A DNA stretch of 64,000 bases from Actinomycetota bacterium. Its GTDB lineage: Bacteria > Actinomycetota > CADDZG01 > JAHWKV01. The notes below the pieces were generated by a model. The model ran no database searches. It was not told the DNA's origin and worked only from the letters and a program-made list of their open reading frames with translations. This document shows positions 22,577 to 31,860 of this stretch, piece after piece; the first letter of the stretch is position 1, and each line of letters opens with the position of its first letter. The DNA is taken from positions 1 to 64,000 of the forward strand of contig JAHWKU010000011.1 in assembly GCA_019347715.1 (NCBI GenBank), written 5' to 3'. The translations under genes were made by a program, and so were the position numbers.

Positions 22577-23401
22577 ATGGACGAGAGATCACATACGCAC
22601 GAGATCGAGATCGACGCATCTGCGGAAGAGGTTTGGAACGCCGTTACCAATCCAAGCGAGATTCGGAAATATTTTGACGAAGTAGGAGAGCTCGAGCCAA
22701 GGGAGGGAGGTAAATTTCGCTTTTCCATGGCGGATGAAGAGGTCTCACGAATCGAAGTTTGGGATCCGCCCCGCCGCTTCAAGGTAGCCAGCCCTCCGAC
22801 TCCGGCGCCAGGGGGTGGGGGGACACCCGAGAGGGCGGCGCAATCCTTCGATTACACGATCGAGAGTCGCCGGGGCAAATCCATCCTTCGGATGACACAC
22901 TCGGGTATTCCCACTGACTCTTCCTGGGATCCCTACTACGACGCCACCCAAAATGGCTGGGGCTCTGTCTTTCGGACCATGCGCCACATCGTCGAGGAGA
23001 AGGTGGGACAGGACGTCAACAAGTTCACAGTCTTTGGCGGCACTGATCTCAGCATTGAGGAGGTTTGGAAGCGAGCGTTCGGCAAAGGTGGAATCTTTGG
23101 GGAGATCGTTGATCTTGGGAATGAGCGGTTCGAACTGAAGACATCCTTGGGCCACCAATGGTCGGGTAAAGTGCTTCATCGGCGTGATCCAGGGGCCTCC
23201 GGCCATGACGGCGGAACATTGACTCTTGCCGTCGACCAGCTGAATGGGGGGCTCGTATCGGTGGCCACCGAACCGATGATGGGACCAAAGAATATCGCCG
23301 CAGCGAACCTTGTCGTATTCGATTCCACTCATGCTGGGGGGGCAGAGGAGTACCGGAAGCTGCTCGAAGAGGCTTTCGAAATCCAGCCCTTAGAAACTTA
23401 G
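22577..23401 (+). CDS. SRPBCC (AHSA1-like) protein
   Basis: 274 residues, about two SRPBCC-like halves: the first starts EIEIDASAEEVWNAVTNPSEIRKYF, the second covers about 145-270. This family binds hydrophobic ligands or acts as Hsp90 co-chaperone-like domains; bacterial function is usually unknown. Co-transcribed with the ArsR-type regulator. Confidence 0.8.
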   Translation: MDERSHTHEIEIDASAEEVWNAVTNPSEIRKYFDEVGELEPREGGKFRFSMADEEVSRIEVWDPPRRFKVASPPTPAPGGGGTPERAAQSFDYTIESRRGKSILRMTHSGIPTDSSWDPYYDATQNGWGSVFRTMRHIVEEKVGQDVNKFTVFGGTDLSIEEVWKRAFGKGGIFGEIVDLGNERFELKTSLGHQWSGKVLHRRDPGASGHDGGTLTLAVDQLNGGLVSVATEPMMGPKNIAAANLVVFDSTHAGGAEEYRKLLEEAFEIQPLET

Positions 23402-23501
23402 CTCAATGAGGTCGTGAGGCCTAGCGCGGTGGACCTGGTCTCTCTAGGTTCAGGCTCTGGAGGTACTGGTATCACCGCTTCCGGGGGAGAAGGCCTACCG
23501 A

Positions 23502-23530
23502 GAAAGGGGAGGCTAGCCTTCTTTTCTTTC
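23502..23530 (+). terminator. Possible Rho-independent terminator after the ArsR-SRPBCC operon
   Basis: AAGGGGAGG-CTAG-CCTTCTTTT can form a nine-pair stem (three G-U) followed by a T-rich run (TTTCTTTC). It lies in the 175-base gap before the lipoprotein gene. Confidence 0.3.
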
Positions 23531-23576
23531 GAGGGTCAGAAGAAGATGATTCGATTACTTCTCACGAGAGGGAGCC

Positions 23577-24551
23577 GTGAAAAGAACGGGTTTGGGCCTC
23601 AATTCTGTTCTTCTTTTTTGTCTTTGCCTCATGTTTCAGGCATGCGGGATCGTAAAAGTCTCACGTGCAGAGAGATCTGTGTGGATCGATCCGTGCAAAG
23701 CACTGGTCGCTAAAGATGCTGAGATCTTTTTCGAAACCCAAGAGGTCCGGTCTGGCTACCTCGTCTTCTCCGATAATCTCCTTTATTGCTGGTGGGAAAG
23801 CGCTCAGGGGGATCCAACCTCGGTAACCAAGACCTTGGGTATTCGGATAGCCAGCCGCACGTCAACTAAGGAAGCCGTAGACGAGTTCCGTGATGAGCAG
23901 ATCGACCTAGGTGAAACGGGTCACTTTCATACCATCCCTCCCAAACACGTAACTGTTCACTTCTTGAGCAAAGATGGAGCAGAGATCCGAATGTTTCTCA
24001 CGGACCTCAATGGCGACTTGGCACGTCTTAAGGAAGTTGGAAGATCTCTGGGGCAGAATGTCTTGGAAAGGGTCGAGCGCCTCTTTCCGGGATCGGAGGA
24101 TCAGATCCCAAAGACGAACGTTCCAAGTCCAGATCCCTGTGGCTTGATTTCTACATCCGAGATCGCCCAAGCATTTGGATTAGGAGCAACCCTGCCTGAG
24201 CCAAGGTCATACGAGATTCTGCAGGCTAACGGAGGGGTGTTTGGATGCGACTGGGACTCCGATAATGGGATCGACTTGAGCGAGGTCGGCATCGAACTCG
24301 GCACGACCTCGGCAAATCTGCCCCCCGGCGGAGAGAGACTCCGAGGGCTCGGAGACGCCGCTTATCTCTTCCCTCAACAATTCCGCTCACATCAAGTCCT
24401 CTTTGCCGAAAAGGACCCCGGCTACTCAATCTCGGTGGTGAAAGGCGATAAGCACCTCTTCCTCTACTCTCTCAAGCAGCCCCACGTGTCTGATGAGCAA
24501 TTGCGTGAAGCGTTGAAACAGATCGCTACTTTGGCGGCGTCGCGCCTGTAG
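23577..24551 (+). CDS. DUF3558-like lipoprotein
   Basis: 324 residues with a lipoprotein signal (lipobox FQAC, Cys23). Two similar halves follow; the second has DPCGLISTSEIAQAFG and FGCDWDSDNG, like actinobacterial DUF3558 lipoproteins. Surface-anchored, of unknown role. The GTG at 23577 has a GAGAGGGAG ribosome site. Confidence 0.7.
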   Translation: MKRTGLGLNSVLLFCLCLMFQACGIVKVSRAERSVWIDPCKALVAKDAEIFFETQEVRSGYLVFSDNLLYCWWESAQGDPTSVTKTLGIRIASRTSTKEAVDEFRDEQIDLGETGHFHTIPPKHVTVHFLSKDGAEIRMFLTDLNGDLARLKEVGRSLGQNVLERVERLFPGSEDQIPKTNVPSPDPCGLISTSEIAQAFGLGATLPEPRSYEILQANGGVFGCDWDSDNGIDLSEVGIELGTTSANLPPGGERLRGLGDAAYLFPQQFRSHQVLFAEKDPGYSISVVKGDKHLFLYSLKQPHVSDEQLREALKQIATLAASRL

Positions 24552-24630
24552 CAGGCGAACGACGAAAACCCGCGCTTGGTGGGCCTCGGCCGAGTTCCCT
24601 TTACGCGTCCCCGCGATCTATAGTTTCTCC

Positions 24631-25107
24631 GTGGAAAAACTACGCTACTCCGTAACCGTCAAAGCGCCCAGGGAAAAGGTTTGGAAAGTTCTCTTCGATG
24701 GCGAAACGTACAGGATCTGGACCAGCGAGTTTGCGGAAGGATCTTACGCGGTCACTGATTGGGCGGAAGGGAGCAAGGCCCTGTTCCTCACCCCTTCTGG
24801 AGAGGGGATGGTGGCCCGGATCGCAAGGCACGTTCCTAACGAGTTTCTCTCGATAGAACACCTCGGCGTCGTGAAAGACGGTGTCGAGGATAAAGAAAGT
24901 GACGAAGTTAAAAAGTGGGCAGGCGCTCGCGAGGATTATCTCCTCCGTGAGACCGACAGCGGCTCCGAACTCTCCGTCGAGATGGATGTCGCCGGCGATG
25001 AGAAGCAATCGTTAGAGAAAATCTGGCCCAAGGCGCTAGAAAAAGTCAAAGAACTCGCCGAAGCACCTGCGGGAGACTCGCCTGACTATGGCTGGAATGC
25101 CGGGTAG
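24631..25107 (+). CDS. SRPBCC-fold protein
   Basis: 158 residues with the classic opening YSVTVKAPREKVWKVLFDGETYRIW and a closing amphipathic helix (SLEKIWPKALEKVKELAE). Ligand unknown. GTG start; its end overlaps the convergent Sec-redoxin gene by 22 bases. Confidence 0.8.
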   Translation: MEKLRYSVTVKAPREKVWKVLFDGETYRIWTSEFAEGSYAVTDWAEGSKALFLTPSGEGMVARIARHVPNEFLSIEHLGVVKDGVEDKESDEVKKWAGAREDYLLRETDSGSELSVEMDVAGDEKQSLEKIWPKALEKVKELAEAPAGDSPDYGWNAG

Positions 25108-26138
25108 TAATTCTCGGAGCCGATACTTTTCACGTCGTCTGTCCAATTTCCATCGTACACAGGCGTCGGCCCCTGTTTGGGATCAATGAAACTCCAGGCT
25201 TGGCGTTTGTAGGTCCAGTTCGATGGGTGTAAGCGATGGGCTTCCCGGAAGTGGAATACCGCGTCCTCGGTAAACCCGGCGCGATGAAGGTGTTGCCCCA
25301 ACTCGAATTGTGCTGCGGCGGTCGCAATCTCTTGTGACCTCGGATGCGATCTAGCGATGACTTCATCAGGCGTTAGAGCAAAGCGCGAGGCCGAGCCTTT
25401 GGCAACCCAGTCGCGGATCGCGCTCACATAGGCATCACCTTCTATTCGCAGTCCCCTCGCGAGTTCGATCAGTTCTACGCGCTCGGGTGGCGTATCTTCG
25501 GGGATCGGTACATTGCTGTAGTCGATGGTGCGAGTCCACGCAGGTTCGGCAGGCCGAACGATCATGCCTTCCTCATCGATCCAAACCCCGTTTGGGACGT
25601 TAACGATGCCGAACAGCTCGTCGACTACATGTGCCTCATCGATGACCGACGGGTGCTGCGCGTCGGCGTCGAGAACGTATTGGCGACAGGCCTCCGGTCC
25701 GCCTGTATCGAGTGCGACCGTTACTACCTCGAGTCCTTTTGGCTTGAGCTCTGTTCTCAATGCCTGCCACCCGGGCAGGTCGTTACGGCATCCTCACCAG
25801 GAGGCCCATGCCACCAGTAGAATTTTCTGCCCAAGCAGGAATCGAAGATCGAACGTGCCGCCTCGCATGTCCGGCAGGACGAGGGGCGGAGCCACCGCTG
25901 AAGAGAGGGCCCGGCCCCCGGCTTCGGGCCCGAGGCTGTAGATCCGGTGCTGTTCGTTGTAGACGAGGGGCATGCGGAGCTGCTCTGCCAGCAAGCTTGC
26001 ATCGACTAAGGAGTCTGAACAAGTCTCCGGCGAAATCGGGACGCAGACATCTCCTCTGCACGCTTGCAGCTCTTCGATTTTCCAGCCAGTGCGCTGCTCG
26101 ATCTCTTCGGCACTAACTCGCAGCTTTTCGAGGATCAT
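25086..26138 (-). CDS. TlpA-like redoxin selenoprotein, paralog (Sec115)
   Basis: Reading through the TGA at 25794-25796 gives 350 residues with the same plan as the 10607-11605 protein. An N-terminal domain with VSAEEIEQRTGWKIEEL and CRGDVCVP precedes a redoxin domain with active site LVAWASW-U-GCRNDLPGW, and a helical tail (HRLHPSNWTYKRQAW). Sec115 and Cys117 form the putative redox pair. It lies 36 bases after the M3 peptidase gene on the same strand, so it is probably expressed with the peptidase and the FAD-Rieske oxidoreductase. I see no SigR-type motif before it. Confidence 0.87.
25763..25779 (-). promoter_or_regulatory. SECIS-like stem-loop of the second Sec-redoxin
   Basis: Fifteen nt after the TGA: CCUGCC-CGGGU-GGCAGG, a 6-bp stem and CGGGU loop at the same position as in the paralog, with a compensatory change in the outer pair. 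Confidence 0.75.
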
Positions 26139-26174
26139 CTCTGCACACTTGTCCCTTCCAAACGAAGCTGGCTG

Positions 26175-28256
26175 CTAAGAAGCTTTAGGCGTGAGGCCAA
26201 GATGGTCTAGCAGAGGTCTGGTCTCCGGATCACGGCCGCGGAACTCTCGGAAGATCTCTGAGGGATGGCGACTTCCGCCTAGAGCGAGGATCGTATCTCT
26301 GAAACGCTCCCCGACTTCATACGCGTTCTCCCGACCTGCTTCAACGAATGCGTAGTAGACATCTGTGCTGAGCATCTCAGACCACAGGTAGCTGTAGTAG
26401 CCGGCGGCGTATCCGCCATTAAAGATGTGCTCAAAGCCGCAGAGAAATTGATCATCCTCTGGAGGCTCGAGTACCAGATTCCTATCGGTGATGATTCGGA
26501 CAACCTCGTCGAGGGACTGGTCGGAGTCCGGATCGAACCGATCGTGGACCTCGAGATCTAGCTCTGTGTACCAAATCGTGCTAGCCAGCCTGTATCCAGA
26601 ACCGAAGGTTCTCGAGCCAGCGATGTTTTCGAACAGATCCTCGGGCATTGGCTCACCCGTTTCATAGTCACGCGCAAATGCCATCAGAGTTTCCTTGTCG
26701 AAGCACCAGTTCTCCATAAAAGTGCTGGGGATCTCCACGGCATCCCATTCGACGTTGCTGGTTCCAGCAGCCCAGCCGAACTCCACTTTCGTGAGCATTG
26801 TGTGAAGTGCATGGCCCATTTCGTGGAACAGAGTCTGCACTTCGATGAAGGTCATGAGTGAGGGGGTGTTGTCCACCGGGGGCAGCTGGTTGCACGCTAG
26901 CCACGCCGACGGTACCCGGAGCTCCCCATTACTATCGCGGTGTCGTGAAGTGAAAGAACTTTGCCAGGCGCCGGTCCTCTTTTCTCCCGGGCGTTGGAAT
27001 GCATCGATGTAGATGTACGCGACATGCTCGTTGGAGGAGTCGAAGACTTTAAAGAGGCGTACTGAAGGATCCCAAACGTCGCCTTCACCATCTGCCGCCT
27101 CGAAGCGCACGCCGAACATCTTGCTGCAGAATTCGAACAGTCCGGCGAGTACTTGTTCGAACGGGAAGTAACGTCTCAGCTGTTCTGAGTTGAATCCGTA
27201 AAGCTTCTCGCGAAGTTTTTCACTCCAATAGAGCAGATCCCAGACCTTGAGCTCAAATGTGTCGTCGCCGGTTGTCTCACGAGCGAATTGGGCCACTCTT
27301 TCTACGTGGCTTTTGGTGCCGTCCTCGGAGGCTTCGCGAAGCTCTGCGAGGAAGCTCCAGATCGTCTCCGGAGAGTCGACCATCTTCTGGACGAAATTCA
27401 TCTCGGCAAAGTTTCGGTAGCCCAGAAGGGAAGCCTGCTCCTTGCGTAACCGCAAGATCTCTCTTATGACTTCGTTGTTGTCGAATTGCCCTGATGATGC
27501 GCGAGTGAAATACGCCCTGTATAGCTGTTCACGGAGTTGCCGATCGTCTGCATTTCGCAGAACCCCGCTCAGGACCGCCCCGTCTAAAGTCGCCTTCCAC
27601 GGACCAGCTTCCGGGTCGAAATCGGTACTGCCTTCGTCGTCGGCAGCGTTCTTGGCCATGAGACCAAGGATCGGAGGAGCTATCCCCGCGACCTGGGATG
27701 GGTCCGTCAGGAGGATCGAGAACTCCTTGGTGTGGTCGAGGACGTTGTTTGAGAACTTTGTGCCGAGGGCAGCTAGGTCGGTTTGTATCTGTTTGAATCG
27801 TGCGAGTTGTTCGCCTTCTAGCCCGACGCCGTCGAGCTCTGCTTCCCGGATCTTGGATTCCACCAGCCTTTGCTGAACTGGCGCGAGGTCCTCCCAAGAA
27901 GATTCCTTCAGTTTGCTGAGTGCCTCACACAAGGATCGGCTTCGAGAAATGCGCGTGGTCAGTTCGACTATCTTGGGCTGCAGGGCCTCGTGGGCTTCTC
28001 TTAGCTCGGAGTTGTCCTTGGTACTCTTTAGCGTGTCTACGATGGCCCATGCATAGAGGAGGGGCTCGACGATGTCGAAGAGTCTGCCCAAACTTCCTTC
28101 CCACGTTGGTTCGACAGATAATTCGAAGTCGTCGACCTGACCGGATACCTTGGAGATCAACTCATTCATACTGCCTTCGATTTCACTCGACGAAATAGCC
28201 GCAAAGGCGGGCAGGGGATCCATGCTCGAAAGCGCAATCTGGGTATCAGACGTCAT
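26175..28256 (-). CDS. M3 family metallopeptidase (oligopeptidase)
   Basis: 693 residues, the usual length of thimet-oligopeptidase/PrlC-like enzymes. The zinc site LFHEMGHALH is followed about 25 residues on by STFMENWCF, whose Glu completes the site. A cytoplasmic enzyme cleaving short peptides. The start overlaps the stop of the FAD-Rieske gene (ATGA). Confidence 0.93.
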   Translation of the reverse strand: MTSDTQIALSSMDPLPAFAAISSSEIEGSMNELISKVSGQVDDFELSVEPTWEGSLGRLFDIVEPLLYAWAIVDTLKSTKDNSELREAHEALQPKIVELTTRISRSRSLCEALSKLKESSWEDLAPVQQRLVESKIREAELDGVGLEGEQLARFKQIQTDLAALGTKFSNNVLDHTKEFSILLTDPSQVAGIAPPILGLMAKNAADDEGSTDFDPEAGPWKATLDGAVLSGVLRNADDRQLREQLYRAYFTRASSGQFDNNEVIREILRLRKEQASLLGYRNFAEMNFVQKMVDSPETIWSFLAELREASEDGTKSHVERVAQFARETTGDDTFELKVWDLLYWSEKLREKLYGFNSEQLRRYFPFEQVLAGLFEFCSKMFGVRFEAADGEGDVWDPSVRLFKVFDSSNEHVAYIYIDAFQRPGEKRTGAWQSSFTSRHRDSNGELRVPSAWLACNQLPPVDNTPSLMTFIEVQTLFHEMGHALHTMLTKVEFGWAAGTSNVEWDAVEIPSTFMENWCFDKETLMAFARDYETGEPMPEDLFENIAGSRTFGSGYRLASTIWYTELDLEVHDRFDPDSDQSLDEVVRIITDRNLVLEPPEDDQFLCGFEHIFNGGYAAGYYSYLWSEMLSTDVYYAFVEAGRENAYEVGERFRDTILALGGSRHPSEIFREFRGRDPETRPLLDHLGLTPKAS

Positions 28257-29776
28257 GACTCTGGCCTCCTTTTCTCCAGGTCCTTCACAGCTGGACCCTG
28301 GATCACCCTACCTTCCAGGTCGAAACGTGAACCGTGACACGGGCAATCCCATGTCTTTTCGGCCGTGTTGAAGGAGACAAGACAACCCATATGAGTGCAG
28401 ACCGGCGAGACCGCAATGAGGCTGCCGGATTCGTCTCTGTACGCGGCAACTTTGTTGCCATCGACCTGAACCAATCCGCCTTCACCCATAGAGAGCGAGT
28501 CCGCGTCAGGGACGGAGAGCGTTCGCAGCCGGTCACCGACCAGGTGGTCAACCGAGTCGACGCCTTGCTCCATCACCTTCTTGGCTGACTTGAGTAGGTC
28601 TAGCCTCATTGAATCGAAGAAAGGAGCCCATGGGTTCTCGACGCCGGTGATTCGATCAGACAGGATCATCGCGGCGGCGGTTCCATTGGTCATGCCCCAT
28701 TTCTGAAACCCTGTGGCAACCCAGATGTGTTCCTCCCTCAGCCCGTTGGCTCCCACGAATGGAACGCCGTCGGCGGACATATAGTCCTGCGCCGACCACC
28801 GGCTTTCGATCTTGGCAACATCGAAACGGCTGCGCGCCCATTCTTCTAGGGCCTGATACCGACCCCGAGTGTCGTCGTCCTCGCCGACCCTGTGATTCTC
28901 GCCGCCGATGATCACGAGGTCGTCGCCCAATGCAGGGTGTGGCCGGATAGAGCGGGTTGGACTCTCGATGCCGATGTACATGCCCTGGGGGGCCTTACCT
29001 CTGATTCTCGCAGCCAGGGCGTATGACCTCTCAGGAATTGTGCGGGCGAAGAAAAGCCCCCTGTCGAGTGTGGGTATTTGGGTGGCGACCACCAAGTGAT
29101 CGGCCCGAAGCGTTGCCTTGTCGGTTTGGATTTCCAGGCGGTCCGGCTTCTCGATGCCGAGGAACTTCGTTTGCTCGAAAACCCGGCTGCCGTCGCCGTC
29201 GATGGCAGAGGCGAGGCCCAGACAGTATTTGCGGGGATGGAACAGAGCCTGATCATCGAAGCGCACAGCGGCCTTGACCGGGTAGGGGAGATCGGTCTCC
29301 TGCACCAGCGCCGCAGGAAGACCAAGAGCCAGCGCTGCTTCGACTTCCTCCTCGATCTTGTGAACCGAATCTTCGCTCTCGGTATAGGTGAAGGCTGGCT
29401 GTGCTAAATGGTCGCAATCGATACCGAGTTCCCCCGCGAGTTCGGCAATCTTCCGAATGCCGGCCTGATTGGCTTCAGCGTAGAGCCGGGCGTTGTCCTG
29501 CCCAAACGCCTTGGTAAGCCGCGCGTAAATCAAGGAGTGCAACGACGTGATCTTGGCGGTTGTGTAGCCAGTCACTCCGGAGGCGATTCGATCGGACTCG
29601 ATCACCACCACTTTTTGGCCGCGGCGCTTGAGCAACAAGGCAGTCGTCAGGCCTGTTATGCCTGCGCCTGCAATCACGACATCGAAATCGGCTTCGGTTT
29701 CCAGCGGCGGATAGGACGCAGCATCTGTGGTATTAGAAATCCAGATTGACTGGTTTACTTGATGGATCTTTCCCAT
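28253..29776 (-). CDS. FAD-dependent oxidoreductase with C-terminal Rieske domain
   Basis: 507 residues. A DAO-like FAD domain begins at about residue 28 with FDVVIAGAGITGLTTALLL, and the C-terminal Rieske [2Fe-2S] domain has CTHMGCL and CPCHGSRFD. This fusion is common in bacteria; the substrate is unknown. First gene of an operon with M3 peptidase and the second Sec-redoxin. Confidence 0.9.
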   Translation of the reverse strand: MGKIHQVNQSIWISNTTDAASYPPLETEADFDVVIAGAGITGLTTALLLKRRGQKVVVIESDRIASGVTGYTTAKITSLHSLIYARLTKAFGQDNARLYAEANQAGIRKIAELAGELGIDCDHLAQPAFTYTESEDSVHKIEEEVEAALALGLPAALVQETDLPYPVKAAVRFDDQALFHPRKYCLGLASAIDGDGSRVFEQTKFLGIEKPDRLEIQTDKATLRADHLVVATQIPTLDRGLFFARTIPERSYALAARIRGKAPQGMYIGIESPTRSIRPHPALGDDLVIIGGENHRVGEDDDTRGRYQALEEWARSRFDVAKIESRWSAQDYMSADGVPFVGANGLREEHIWVATGFQKWGMTNGTAAAMILSDRITGVENPWAPFFDSMRLDLLKSAKKVMEQGVDSVDHLVGDRLRTLSVPDADSLSMGEGGLVQVDGNKVAAYRDESGSLIAVSPVCTHMGCLVSFNTAEKTWDCPCHGSRFDLEGRVIQGPAVKDLEKRRPES

Positions 29777-29870
29777 TGCTCCTCCTGGTGCCTAGAAGTC
29801 GAGGCCTCGCCATGGAGCCCCGGGGAGTGTAGCCCGTAAAGCCGAGTGACTTTTCTGAGACGATTCACTG

Positions 29871-30512
29871 ATGACGGAGCAAAATTGGCGGCCGGGTCAA
29901 ACCATCGTCCTTCAGGACGTCTGGGACGGGAAGCTGTGGAGTGCAAGGCCGATGAAAGTCGTCGAGGACTCTGGCGGCCGGATCATTCTTTGGAAGCCCA
30001 AGGGAACTAGGTGGAAGGTGCCCGTCACGCCACCAGTGAGACCTAAGGCGGACAATCGGGGGGAGCGCGTGGCCCAGCTCATGATTCATCGAGATTGGCT
30101 TTTCGAAGATCGTGAGTGGGATGTGTCCACGCTCTGGATCATCGAAGAGGGGAGAGGTTGCGCGATATTGGCGTCGTGGTTTGATGACTCAAAGTTCTGG
30201 GGCTGGTACGTGAATCTGCAGGAGCAATACAGTCGCAAGGCCACGACCCTTCAAACCATGGATCTTGCGCTCGACATATTGATCGACTCGGACCGCAGCT
30301 GGCGTTGGAAGGACGAAGACGAGCTCAAAGCCCTCGTCACAGAGGGGGCGATCGATCAAAGGAAGGCTGATCAGATCAGAGCAGAGGGACTGGCCGCCAT
30401 CGCAGACCTAGAGAACAATGCGCCGCCGTTCTCCGAACCTTGGGACCAATGGAAGCCCGATCCTGATTGGGAGGCGCCGGTACTTCCCGAGGATTGGGAA
30501 CGGCTGGAGTAA
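29871..30512 (+). CDS. DUF402 domain protein
   Basis: 213 residues with the DUF402 barrel (VLQDVWDGKLWSARPMKVVED, then WYVNLQEQYSRKATTLQTMDLALDI) and a C-terminal helical/Pro-rich end. Several DUF402 proteins are nucleoside phosphatases, but no specific substrate can be read here. Confidence 0.85.
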   Translation: MTEQNWRPGQTIVLQDVWDGKLWSARPMKVVEDSGGRIILWKPKGTRWKVPVTPPVRPKADNRGERVAQLMIHRDWLFEDREWDVSTLWIIEEGRGCAILASWFDDSKFWGWYVNLQEQYSRKATTLQTMDLALDILIDSDRSWRWKDEDELKALVTEGAIDQRKADQIRAEGLAAIADLENNAPPFSEPWDQWKPDPDWEAPVLPEDWERLE

Positions 30513-30514
30513 AT

Positions 30515-31300
30515 TCAGGACTCCCGCTGAACAACAGCTCGAGACCAATATAGGTCTGTGATGTATGGCAATTCGAACACATCACGATCTTTCAGGTCGG
30601 GATGGGTTTCGACAAGTTCGAGCACCTCATCCAAGACCCTTCGCTGGTCAGGCTCATTCAAAGAGGCGATGTAGCTCCTCGATTTGACTGCAGCCAGCAG
30701 TGTCTTCAAGTCCACAACCTGCGAGTGTTCGAACTGCTGTTTCTGCAAAGGGGAGAAGAGGCCCACGCGCTCGAAGTCGTTGGGCCAGGTGGTGCTGGCA
30801 TCGAGCTGGCGTGCTGCCGGTTCGTGTCTGTCCATGATTCGAGTGACTTCTTCAGTCCATCCCGCTGAGACTTCCCGGTGGTTCCAAAGCAGTGCAAGGC
30901 CCCCGCCAGGACGAAGTACTCGGTAGAAATCCCGCAGTGCTTTTTCAGTGTGGAACCAGTGGAATGACTGACCGCAAACGATTATGTCTATGGACTCGTT
31001 TGCCAGCATGATCGACTCGGCACTGCCGCCCACGATCCTCACATCGGGCAAGTTTTCCTCGAGTCGCCTCCGCATCCCCTCTACCGGCTCCAGCGCGGCG
31101 ACGTCGGCTCCCGTAGACAGGATCTGCGCCGTCAACTTGCCGGTGCCGGCACCGACATCTAGGACGTTCGTTTGAGAGGTGATCGAGAACTCTCGGGTCA
31201 GAAAATCGATCGCTTCCGGGGAGTAACCCGGCCGACCTCGGTCGTAATCGTCCGCGACTTCACCAAAACTTTGAACGATCCTTTTGATCTCATGGTTCAT
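30515..31300 (-). CDS. Class I SAM-dependent methyltransferase
   Basis: 261 residues with motif I VLDVGAGTGKLT, an acidic motif II region (DVAALEP) and FYRVLRPGGGLALLWN. Methyl acceptor unknown. Its start is only 19 bases from the divergent acetyltransferase start. Confidence 0.9.
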   Translation of the reverse strand: MNHEIKRIVQSFGEVADDYDRGRPGYSPEAIDFLTREFSITSQTNVLDVGAGTGKLTAQILSTGADVAALEPVEGMRRRLEENLPDVRIVGGSAESIMLANESIDIIVCGQSFHWFHTEKALRDFYRVLRPGGGLALLWNHREVSAGWTEEVTRIMDRHEPAARQLDASTTWPNDFERVGLFSPLQKQQFEHSQVVDLKTLLAAVKSRSYIASLNEPDQRRVLDEVLELVETHPDLKDRDVFELPYITDLYWSRAVVQRES

Positions 31301-31319
31301 AGTCGTGCATCCTTTTGCA

Positions 31320-31847
31320 ATGCAGGATTTCAGGATAAGGCCTGCCGTTCCGGAGGATGCTGGCTCGATCGCCTCGGTCCACGTGAGGTCCTGGCAGCAG
31401 ACCTATCGAGGACAGCTGCCAGATGAGTATCTCGACAGGCTTGTCGAGGACATCCCCAGGCGGAAGGAAGTGTGGCAGCGGATTGCGACGACGATGTCGG
31501 AGAAAGCCGCCCTTTTCGTAGCAGTGGTTGGCGGGGAAACTGTCGGCTTCGTGAATGTGAATCCTTCTCGGGATGAGGATCTAGATCCCCAAACGTTCGG
31601 TGAGCTGGGAGTCATCTACCTGCTGGAGGAATTCTGGGGGCAGGGTATCGGTAAGGCCCTGCACGATGAGGGGATGAACTACCTGAGAGGAGCCGGCTTC
31701 ACCAATGCGATGCTGTGGGTCCTCGATTCGAACGAGAGGACTAGACGATGGTACGAGCGACAGGGCTGGAGGGTGGATTCGATGGTCAAGACCGATGACC
31801 GAGGAACATTCGTGCTGAACGAAGTTCGGTACATCATTCAGCTGTAA
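31320..31847 (+). CDS. GNAT family N-acetyltransferase
   Basis: 175 residues: FRIRPAVPEDAGSIASVHVRSW opening, the acetyl-CoA loop region LLEEFWGQGIGKALHDEGM, and the closing NERTRRWYERQGWRVDS. The internal ATG 31320 is preferred since the longer frame overlaps the divergent gene. Confidence 0.9.
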   Translation: MQDFRIRPAVPEDAGSIASVHVRSWQQTYRGQLPDEYLDRLVEDIPRRKEVWQRIATTMSEKAALFVAVVGGETVGFVNVNPSRDEDLDPQTFGELGVIYLLEEFWGQGIGKALHDEGMNYLRGAGFTNAMLWVLDSNERTRRWYERQGWRVDSMVKTDDRGTFVLNEVRYIIQL

Positions 31848-31860
31848 TTTGGTGACTGAC

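Noticed and set aside
3621-26138. Reading the five TGA-interrupted genes as pseudogenes or as UGA=Trp recoding
   Set aside because: Each has a single TGA at the redox Cys and no other lesion. Many genes here end normally at TGA, and Trp at an AhpD, TlpA or CcdA active-site Cys would make no sense.
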